From Eucommia ulmoides (taxonomy: Eukaryota; Streptophyta; Magnoliopsida; Garryales; Eucommiaceae), in assembly GCA_016647705.1 (NCBI GenBank), contig CM028339.1:22917803-22981802 (forward strand): a stretch of 64,000 nucleotides of DNA. The letters run 5' to 3'. The position numbers were made by a program, and so were the translations under genes. The notes beneath the pieces were generated by a model. It saw only the letters and a program-made list of their open reading frames with translations. It did no database searches and was not told the origin of the DNA. Positions 55,128 through 64,000 of this stretch are shown here, piece by piece (the stretch's first letter is position 1; each line of letters starts with the position of its first letter).

Positions 55128-58100
55128 TCGATGATCTCTGCTTCGCGCTTCACATTTCTTCCGAAACGCCAACAATTCTCATTGGAACTGGAATATCACC
55201 AGAATTATCGGAGTGCAAACCCTAGGCGAAAACCGACGAGGATCAGAGCAGCTTCTGCTGCTCCCGGTGTCGACCTCACCAATCTCCAGTCTGCCATTGC
55301 AAAGGTATTCTCAATCATGTTCATCAATCCTTACGCATATACACAAATGCACAAAATTCACATTTAAACTGTCAATCTCAGTACTGAAAGGTCTCGCATG
55401 TGATAGCTAAGTGTATGGATGAAGATAGAAGGGATGTATTAATAGTATGATTTTTCGAAGATTTAAAATTAACTAGTGCCTCGGCTTGTTACCGAATCTA
55501 ATGCACGAATCTGGTCAGTGCAGTTTGTAATTGCAGTTTCCTGGGAATATGTAATGTTAATGTATTGATTATCGATTTGTGTCCTATTATCACCACAAGC
55601 TAGCGCTGTCGCGTCTGACCTTCTAATATAAGCTGCTTAATGCTTAAAACTTAGTGAGGCTTTTAGGTAGGAATTTTAGGAATGAACGGAATTATGGAAG
55701 CTAGGAACAAATGTAGAAATAGTTTGTGGAATTCAAAACAGATGATTCTTGAAGCACTCATTTTTTCCTAACTTCTTAGAGCAAACAATTGAGAACGGTG
55801 CATCGTCAGCTACTTCTACTTCTGCATCTATACTTCCACAGTAAATTTCACCTTTGCTAGAACATTGTCTTTCATTAATGGTGTGACATCAAGACGGTAC
55901 TAACTAGTAGCACTTCTCTCGAAATCAGGAACCATCAATTAAAACATCAACCCATAAAGGGATTTAACTCAATAGGTATGCTCCCTCACTTAGTGAGTGA
56001 GGTCAGGAGTTCAAGTCAATGTAGCAGCATTGAACCTTGATGGGAGATGGAAGGGAAATGAAGAGAGGGAAAAAAGTGAAATAGCACTATTTTGAAGAAT
56101 CAAGAGATTGTTCTTCATGATTGCTCGTGAAGTGAGTTCATACGTCACATACTTCATATTTTATCAACACTCAGCAGATACCCTTGCTAAAGAACTATGG
56201 GGATTAAAGGTGTATCCGGTGTTTCTTCTTCGAGGAGGCCTAAACATGAGATTTCAAATTTGTTTCATAAAGGAGTTTCAATGGTTCTGATGGAAGTCAT
56301 CTTCAATTTTGTTGCTTCGCTTCAGATATCAGTTCCTCTTGAACATAATTTAGTGGCATTTCCCTTTTGTTCACGACTGCCTCATCCTTAGCATTCCTAT
56401 TTTGCAATTTAAGCCTTAACTCAGATATTACATGCTTTATGCTTCATTCCATTGATGAAGTATCATGCGATGAGTTTGTCCAAAAATGGTAGACAAAATG
56501 ATGAACCCTAGATCCAGAAATGACGAAAATAACAAATTGAGAGAGACTTGGTACTTCGAGAGACTTGGTTCTCTCCCAAAGCCAAAACTCAATACAAAAT
56601 AATTCCGGATGTCCCATACAAACTCCCTTGTGCCCCTTTTATTGCCTACATGTTTCCATATAAAACTCCTCCCCTTGAAGCTAATATAATTTTCCTATTC
56701 TCACCTAAACAACTTTCCCAAAACTCTCCTTAAATCAGGGTAATTATTAACTTTCCTATTCTCACCTAATTGGTGGTCTATTGCAAAAGTCGCAAAACTA
56801 TTAGATCGCACAAGTGAAAACCATTTGTTTACGCCTCAAACTTGAGAAAGCTTATGTCTTAGGAAATCATAGGTTGGTTCATTTATCACAGGCTGTCCAG
56901 TTATTAAAACTTTAGGCTTTCAATTTGCTGCAGAAAGATAGTGATGCTGTCAAAGAGGCACTTGATCGACTGAGAGAAGTTGGTTGGGCCAAAAATTGGA
57001 GTTCTCAACCTAATGTCTCCCGGCGTACGGTCAGTCTCCATTACAAGTATGAAGTTCTGGGAAAGTTCTACTGGATACATTTTATGCATGTACAAACAAA
57101 TGTTTCTATGTACACACTTGAGTACTTACAATAACCTTTGATCTTCTCAAATGCCAGACATCTCTCCGGGAGCTGACAAGTCTTGGAATTAAAAATGCAG
57201 AGAACCTTGCAATTCCAAGTGTTAGAAATGATGTAAGTCTTTAAGGATGATGTGTATCTGTCATAATAAAAGAGTTTGATGCTTGTGATGGTGTTTGGTG
57301 TTTTGTTCCATGTACAAGTTCTGCAAATGAGATTTGGAAGCCAATAGGACAGATTGTGGCATTTATTCATCATCTTTGAGGCATCTTCTAATATTCATTC
57401 TTCATCTAGTTATACCTCAATATCTCTTGATATAACGAAGATCTAATATCATGATTAAAATCATACTTTGTAGAATAGAACAGAATATTTGTGTTTTAAA
57501 TGTTCCTTCTCAAAACTCTACTTGAATCCCTGGATTAGAATACTTCGTCAATATAATTGATTTCATGCAGTAATGCAGGCCGCTTTTCTCTTCACAGTGG
57601 TTGGAACAACAGGCTTTTTGGGTGTTCTAGCTGGCCAGCTGCCTGGGGTAACTTAATTATACCCTGCCTCTCTGTATATGAAAAATCATGTCATCGCGCA
57701 TTGCTCAACTGCGATGCTAGCTCATATTTTGCTGAGGCGGTCTCCATTTTCATGGGTAAAAAACTTTCAAAGAAAGCCCTGTAATCAATCGACTGAAGTT
57801 TTTGTTTAGTTGCATTTGTTCATATAACCATATATTTGGTTGGCTTTGAGAACTACAATTCGAATATGTTGTTGCCAATATGAAATCCATGACTTTGTCA
57901 GAAGAATCTGCCACTCTTTCATCAATGATGTAAGCTTTGATATGTCACCTAGAGTTTCTATTTCTAACAATTTACAAACATAAGATAACCATGACACTCG
58001 CTCTCGCTCTAATGACAAATGACATTTGAAGGGGCTAACTTAAGCACTGATATAAATCTCTAGCAAAGTACAGATACAATTCCATTGGAGTCAGTAGACT

Positions 58101-60382
58101 AGAATAGGGTTGTCTTATACACCAGGTAAAATATGAATGCCTTTATCATGAGATTTCCCAATATGCATGTGTTTATGTACTACAACTACGAATCATGTTT
58201 AACTAGAGTCAATTTTTACCAAAATAGAATTCTTACCATGAGAAAAGATGTTAGTGAAAATCAGTCGCAAAATATTATACTCACAACAAAATCATCTTTT
58301 ATGCTTTGCAAAAATTAAATTGGAACTCCTCCATTGACATTTTTGATGCGTTGCTGCGTTCCTTCTCTTTGTAGGACTGGGGCTTTTTTGTCCCATACCT
58401 GATCGGGAGCATCTCTTTAGTAGTTTTGGCAGTGGGGAGCATCTCACCTGGGTGAGTTGAAAGATTATGATGAAAAGCATACATCATCGTCGCAAGATTA
58501 GGACGATAAACATACATCGTCTTCCCTTTTGTATTCATGTTAAGAGAAGCATTTTTTTTGTCCTTTAAATTGCATAATTAAGGAGAGTCAAGTAAACCAA
58601 GGCTTGTAACCTAGTGGGTATTTATCTAGTGTTCAAGTCTCATCTGCCCCATATAATAGTTGCAGTGTTGATTTAAATCTCTTAAAAATTTTGAATATTA
58701 AATAAAAAAAATGGAGGGATTGTGTAAGTAAATGTTAACAGAGACACCCTGAGTGGTTGTGCTGTTTCTGATTCTCTCATGTATAATGTAGGCTTCTTCA
58801 GGCTGCCATTGGTGGATTTTCAACATTTTTCCCTGACTACCAAGAGAGGATTGCTAGCCATGAAGCAGCTCATTTCTTAGGTGATTTTTGTGATACTCTG
58901 AGCTTAGATATGCTGATATGAAAACGTATACAATATACATTAACCTGTCTTCACAATTCAAATCTACCAAACTTTAGTATTGATTATGAAAAATGATAAC
59001 ATCTGAAGGACTTGATGACTTAGGCTTCCATATTCGATGAAATTGCATGGACATTCTCTAATTCACATATTCTGGTTGAGGGGGATATCGAAATGGAGGA
59101 AATCAAGATATTAGCTTGTTGCACTTCTTTTTCCCCTACTCTTCATGATGTGAGCTATCCGCATGGCAAGACTGATAGTGTAATGTATTTCACCACATGG
59201 GCGGACGGCGATTTCATTTTTAAGCATTTTTTCTTATTTCCTGTTTATTTTCAGTTTTTTACATTTTTATTAAAAAAAAAAATAAAAATAAAAAATCTTC
59301 ACTTTCTGCCTTCTTTAGAGTCATCGTCTGGCGTATTCATAACCAGATAATTTCCTCTTCTAATTGAGTTTCTTTAACTTTTTGGATTGACAGTCGGCTA
59401 CTTACTTGGGCTTCCCATTCTGGGGTATTCTCTGGATATCGGAAAAGAGCATGTCAATCTGATCGACGAGAGGCTAGAGAAGCTGATATACAGTGGACAA
59501 CTTGATGCAAAGGAGCTAGACAGGTACCTCTAAATGTATATGCCACTTTCTAAATCGTAACTTGCATTTTTTTTCCCTTTACAAGACACTTTCTTAACAT
59601 CCTTTCGGCTTTTAAAAACATCATGTGTTTTTATTCTGATGTCATTTCTTTCTGCTTCATTTCTCAATTGGTAAAGAAAATCTGCAAAAAGTGATGCCGA
59701 GAAGAAATGTTTTGCCTGTACTTTTCATTGATGAAACAGTCATTGATGATGAAACACCGACTAGTTATGTCCAAGTGTTTTACAAATTTAAGATTAACGT
59801 AGAATTGTTGTATTTCTTTCCAAACGTGGCTGTTTGGTGTTTTCAGGTTGGCGGTCGTAGCCATGGCCGGACTTGCAGCAGAAGGTTTGAAGTATGATAA
59901 AGTTGTTGGTCAATCCGCTGATCTCTTTACTCTTCAGGTTTGCAAACACTGAACCGAAGCCAAATTTGTTAAAGGTTTTGAACCATAACCTAAAGTGTCA
60001 CTGTATATCATTACCTTGAATACCTTCCATATTCTCAGAGATTTATAAACAGGAGCAAGCCACAGCTCAGCAAAGAACAACAACAAAATCTTACCAGATG
60101 GGCTGTAAGTTCATGTCTACATACATTATTTTCAGAATCTCTACTGCATTTTCTCTTATTTGAGAAACGAAAAATGTTTTATTCATTTTTTAAATATATT
60201 TTTGGGAGGAATCAAAACTCTAAATCTCGAAGAATTATGGGTAATGATCTGATTATATGCAGGTTCTGTTAGCTGGGTCGCTTATAAAGAATAACAAGAC
60301 ACTTCATGAAGCCCTAATTGCGGCAATGTCAAAGAAAGCAACTGTAATGGAGTGCATCGAAGCAATTGAGAAATCCGAGTAA
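55125..60382 (+). CDS. plastid M41/FtsH-like metalloprotease homologue without AAA domain
   Basis: Ten coding exons: 55125-55304, 56934-57029, 57158-57232, 57579-57647, 58375-58451, 58792-58880, 59394-59523, 59847-59937, 60039-60104 and 60263-60382. All introns are gt-ag and all phases join, giving 330 residues. Residues 1 to about 42 are Ser/Arg-rich and end in RIRAAS, a likely plastid transit peptide. Two membrane segments follow (about 118-138 and 143-168). HEAAH (189-193) matches the HExxH zinc-binding motif, and a conserved C-terminal block contains VVAMAGLAAEGL and a Trp-Ala-x-Leu stretch. The family is a plant group (the Arabidopsis VIR3/stress-regulated-protein type) thought to sit in plastid membranes and to act in thylakoid biogenesis; protease activity is inferred, not shown. 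The start at 55125 is supported by the transit peptide. It converges on DPE1. Confidence 0.92.
55305..56933 (+). other. first intron of the metalloprotease gene with a possible tRNA-derived SINE fragment
   Basis: The 1.63-kb intron holds no ORF of note. At about 55965-56025 the order taactcaataggtatgctc ... gaggtcaggagttcaagtca looks like degenerate A and B boxes of a tRNA-derived SINE. A similar pair (taacctagtgggta ... gttcaagtctcatctgcc) lies in a later intron at about 58600-58660. Confidence 0.35.
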
Positions 60383-61061
60383 TTCACAGGCAAATCCTCA
60401 CCGTAAGTTGGATATGTTACAAGTATATTCAGTGATTCTTTCACTAAGGCTAAACATTGGAAAACATACTGTATATGTATATTTTTCCAGTTAAGTGATA
60501 AAAAATCGAGCAAAAACTCACCTGTTGATTCACTATTACCATTGATTTCAAGGGGCTTTGGATTTTTTATGCAATAAATCATGTAAGTCTGATTGTTGAG
60601 GGCATCTTCTTCAAGTCAAGGAAATTCATCAAACAACAAAAATGTACAGTGCACTTAAAAAAAGGGAAAAGTAAAAAAGGCAAGCCAATGCATGATGTCT
60701 CTCATTATTGTAGGGTCTAAAGAGAGTCAAATGTTTACTTAAAGTATGACAAATAAAATCAAAACCCGTCTCATTTTATCATCAAGATTGGAGTAGTCCA
60801 TTCAATTCAAACAGCTTGTGTAAAAAGTTGATACATACAAAGCCAAAATGGTCCGCGCTTAGTTCACTATTGGGCAGGAGGAAAATTTTCCAAGTAACAT
60901 TTCAGTGTTTCGCCCATATTTCAGCAGTGCCAAATATTTTCCTGTACATTTGGAATTTTTTAAGTTAGCATACAAAGAACAAATGAAATCTAGCAAGTAC
61001 CAAATAGATTCACCACCCAAGTTATTGAATTATAAATTTATAATGGAAGCTATTAAGCTAA
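60383..61061. other. convergent intergenic region between the metalloprotease gene and DPE1
   Basis: The stop codons are 934 bp apart, tail to tail. No gene is seen. Poly(A) signals for both strands must lie here; aataaa-type motifs occur near 60572 (+), but none can be assigned. Confidence 0.5.
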
Positions 61062-61282
61062 GGTGGCGTTTGTTTGGTGTTTTTGTTCCCATTTCCCAGA
61101 AAACTGGGAACAGAAAAACAAATACACCAGCGGAAAAAATAAAATTGTATTTGTTATGTCTCTCAAGTACAAATTTCTTGGAACATAAAATTATTGTTCC
61201 CGCATTTCTGTTTCTGTTCCCAGTTTTTCAAAAAAAAAAAAATAGAAATCTAGGAAAAAGGAACAGTAAACAAACGCCACCC
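61062..61282. mobile_element. 221-bp MITE just beyond the DPE1 stop codon
   Basis: The left end GGTGGCGTTTGTTTGGTGTT matches the reverse complement of the right end, GGTGGCGTTTGTTTACTGTT, at 17-18 of 20 positions. Inner parts share tgttccc... and are T/A-rich. The TIR resembles the TTTGGT ends of PIF/Harbinger MITEs. A target-site duplication is not clear. It lies 33 bp past the stop and so is probably in the DPE1 3' UTR. Confidence 0.75.
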
Positions 61283-61315
61283 AAAGCTCTACTCACCCAA
61301 TAAATATACTGGTGA

Positions 61316-64000
61316 TCACAGCCGCCCATAGACCGAAAGCATCTCTTTCAATTTCTTTGCTTCAGTATCCAAGCTGTCAAAGCTCCTGGAACTAGGTATC
61401 CTCCAGTTCCAATTCCCAAACTGCATTTCAAAAACGAGAAAAAATAAAAAGAAGCTGCAGACTGAGGAAATACTTTGCACACACTGTCATAAAAACGGAT
61501 ATAGCCAGATATTTTATATGCATTTTACTTTTGAAACTTTGTCCGAATGTGATTGGCGAAGAAGAATTAGAGGTAAATAGGAATGGCAATTCAAACCGAA
61601 CCGACGGATAACCGAGCAAAACTAAACCGAAAGGTTCGGTTTTGAAACCAACTAAATGGTTTTGGTTTTAAAATTAGAAACTGAAGCGGTTTTGGTTTTG
61701 ATTTTAACCGAACTATGTAACCAAACAGTGTAACCGATATTTTAGATATATTTTCATGATATATATATCCTCACTTTTTTATTTATTTACAGTTTAACCC
61801 CTAGTATCTATAAAGATTTTCTTTAATTTATTTACAGTTTAACCCCTACTGTGTATATATATGTGTGCATGTAATACATATGTTTATAGGGTTTTGGTTC
61901 TTGTATAAATTTAAAAAAATTTAAACGGTTTCGCGGTTTTGGTTTTGTATAATGTTAAATGGTTTAATTTTAAAACCGTTTAAAAAACCCAGCGGTTTTG
62001 GTATAATGTGTAACGGTTTTGGTTTCGGTTTCTAGTGAAACCGAACAAAAAACCGGACCATTGACATCCCTAAAGGTAAATAATAACCATGTGGAGGGAA
62101 GGGGAGTTTTCTCACACCTGAGTAGCGGGAATGTTCATCCTAGCAGAGTTACCCAGCTTAAGTATGTCCTGCATAGGTATGATAGCAGTCCGGGCAACGG
62201 AAGAGACTGCAGCCCGGATTAGTTCCCAGGAGATTTCACCTTCTTCAGCAATTTTAAGATACTTCACAACCTGATAACAGAACACGGGCATAAATTTTTT
62301 TAAGCATCTACCTAACAATTAAATGGTGTGAATTTGTATGAATTAAACAATATTATGCTGGAAAACCGCTCACGTTTGACTTCTCTCCTTGCTGCAACAC
62401 ATCCCACCAACCGTGAATCTGGTAGTAATATTTACAGAAAATAAGCAAGTATCTTATTTGAATGCATAAAACTGTAGCTTCCTGCTAGTTTTTCATATTG
62501 TATGGTCCAAAAAATTATGCTAATGGGAACAATTCTGATTCATTATATATTTTCAGATTATACGAGTACGAGGCATAGAGAATTACCGTGTCATTATCAT
62601 GAGTACCAGTGTAGACTACTTGATTTTGCTCATGATTATGAGGCAAATGAGGGTTTTCTGCATCACTTCCAAAACCTATACCCATAAATATGAAGAACTG
62701 AGATTTGCTGTCATACCTTATAATAGAGCTCGAAAACTTTTAGTATTTATGAATCTAAAAACACAAAACCGATTGGGTAAATTGATACCAAACTGAAGGA
62801 CAGCCATTCCCGGTGCTCCAATAGATCTTCTAAGCTGAACTACATCTTCAGTGATTACTCCCTGTCACCCGCCGTACATATCAATAAGTATTTAAACAAA
62901 TTAATATGTCAAAAGAACAATTATTATTATATTAAACTATTCTGAGGCATCATTCAATACAGTGATTATTCTTGTGGCCATGGGTTATACTTAGTCAAAC
63001 CACTTAAATCTTTGTCGATATTCCGCATTGATCTCTCTCTCTCTCTAATATTCAGTTTTTTCCTGTTTCCGGGGTATTGTGTGCGTATAGGAGTGATCCC
63101 TAAAAGAAGGAAGCTTCTCTCACCCAACTCCGGTAGATTTGCATCAATGGCTGTGAAACAAAGTCACCAGAGATGGAGTGGAGATGCATCTCCTCAAACA
63201 TTTTCATTCCAGATCTCAAAGTATATCTTCAGGGACTTCAAGGGAGATGGAAGAGTCGTGGTGATGCGTTTATCTGTAGATGGAAGGAGAAAAGAGAAAG
63301 GAAAAATGTAATGAATATTGTTAACTTTTTTCTTCTAACTTCGATTTTTTTCTGTTTTCTCCCTTTTATTTAATGTATTACTTTTTTAGATCAGAAATAT
63401 TTTTATGTTTATTTTTTTATTATTTTAATACAAAAGTCATGTGATCTGCAAGTGACTTTTTCCGTCCAAAAAATAGACAGATCGTCCAATCTGCATTTGA
63501 TTGACACACTAGAACCTTACAGGAGAAATTGGGAAAAAAATAGATTGGGGACCAAATTAATACTCCTGTTAAAGTTTAGGGACCATTAGTGAAATCAACC
63601 TTTGTTTTTAATATGAATTTCCAGCTCCTTATAAAGGCAAGGCTTCGGCTTCTTAAAATGACAATAAATTTTAGAGAATAACACTCTTGCCTTGGACATT
63701 AAATTATTGTCAGATGAACGACTTGAGAAATGTAGTTAGAGACAATTATAATGATATTAAGATTCAAAGAAAATGAGTCACAGACAATCTGAAAGCACAT
63801 ACCAAGTCTTCTGCTATGATATTCATCTTCCCTAGGGCACTGAAAATGGCGTCAAAGAAAGACTTTCCAGGTCCCGCCTATGTCAATGAAAATCATTAGT
63901 AATAGAATTGTCGGAGCAAATGGAGAAAGTAAGATGTAAACTAAAACAATGAGGAAAGGGGGATACCTTCCACTGTCCAACCATTGCAATTTTTGCCTCT
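61316..64000 (-). CDS. DPE1: plastid 4-alpha-glucanotransferase (disproportionating enzyme), 3' part
   Basis: Seven coding exons on the minus strand: 64000-63967 (partial), 63877-63803, 62861-62789, 62675-62587, 62418-62374, 62270-62118 and 61420-61316. All are gt-ag with matching phases, giving the last 190 or so residues. GH77 landmarks are IAEDLGVITEDV with the general acid/base Glu, APGMAVLQFGFGSDAENPHL, VVYTGTHDNDT with the transition-state Asp, and SVARTAIIPMQDIL...ARMNIPATQFGNW near the end. The chain ends LKEMLSVYGRL, as in plant DPE1. The enzyme moves glucan units between malto-oligosaccharides in the plastid stroma and recycles maltotriose from starch breakdown. The nucleophile Asp and the N-terminus lie beyond the window. 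Intron lengths are inflated by transposon insertions (an hAT element in the last intron). Confidence 0.95.
61578..62072. mobile_element. hAT-type non-autonomous element in the last DPE1 intron
   Basis: 495 bp with ends TAGGAATGGCAAT and, reversed, TAGGGATGTCAAT. The flanks gaggtaaa (61570-61577) and aaggtaaa (62073-62080) match at 7 of 8 positions. The interior repeats ggttttggtttt and aaccgaacc like 50748-51412. It lies in the intron between the exons at 62270-62118 and 61420-61316 and leaves the splice sites intact. Confidence 0.85.
62862..63802 (-). other. large DPE1 intron with unrecognised sequence
   Basis: The 941-bp intron contains a frame on the opposite strand (63012-63311) that resembles nothing I know, and a tail reading like a MITE end (ttaaagtttagggaccatta near 63569). 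No gene is supported. Confidence 0.5.

Noticed and set aside
60383-61315. A gene between the two convergent host genes
   Set aside because: The frames are short and one (60905-61303) is partly MITE sequence; nothing coding is supported.
63012-63311. 99-codon frame in a DPE1 intron on the opposite strand
   Set aside because: No recognisable domain, no splice or promoter evidence, and starts and ends within low-complexity sequence.

Overview
This is a window of a plant nuclear genome, most likely a eudicot. The evidence is a PLS-class PPR gene, spliced genes for two plastid proteins, cytosolic-type tRNA-Leu sequences, and dense nested plant transposable elements in AT-rich DNA. I do not name a species. 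Only three protein genes look functional: an intronless PPR gene (1788-3290, +), a ten-exon plastid M41-like metalloprotease-homologue gene (55125-60382, +), and the 3' half of DPE1, the plastid 4-alpha-glucanotransferase (61316-64000, -, running off the window end). The last two are convergent. An AP2/ERF transcription-factor relic lies at about 25.6-26.06 kb (-).

Layout. 1-1787: AT-rich DNA with a diverged direct duplication. 1788-3290: PPR gene. 3.6-8.98 kb: a cluster of long Gypsy-type LTR copies with short hairpin arrays. About 9.0-18.6 kb: a decayed Kaonashi-type MULE, with a MuDR-like transposase (+) facing a multi-exon Ulp1-like protease gene (-). It is full of a palindromic repeat (core TGTTACATTCAACA) and is interrupted by a 1.74-kb solo-LTR-like insertion. 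19.6-20.3 kb: a tRNA-Leu sequence split in its anticodon loop by a PIF/Harbinger-like MITE. 20.4-21.0 kb: a tandem duplication. 21.1-21.95 kb: an antisense LTR fragment. 23.6-24.7 kb: a PIF/Harbinger MITE containing a minisatellite.

27.1-45.2 kb: a three-level nest. A Harbinger-like element (TSD TTA) was hit by a Gypsy element, now decayed and lacking its protease domain. That element was in turn hit, in its gag, by a younger 9.93-kb LTR element (TSD CATTA) that carries gag but no pol, a TR-GAG-type element. 46.4-49.5 kb: a 3.1-kb element made mostly of about 1.1-1.2 kb inverted arms. 50.3-52.2 kb: a tRNA-Leu, an hAT-type element (TSD ATATGTTC) inside another MITE, and a 308-bp MITE with a 12-bp TSD. 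A relative of that hAT element sits in a DPE1 intron.

Functionally the host genes are organelle related: PPR proteins act on organellar RNA, the metalloprotease homologue is a plastid membrane protein, and DPE1 recycles maltotriose in starch breakdown. They do not form an operon, and nothing suggests shared control beyond the convergent 3' ends at 60.4-61.3 kb. The rest is transposon strata. The most unusual structures are the hairpin-rich LTR promoter of the TR-GAG element, with its TATA box in the loop of a perfect 12-bp inverted repeat; the palindromic repeat family of the MULE; the split tRNA; and the 3.1-kb foldback element.
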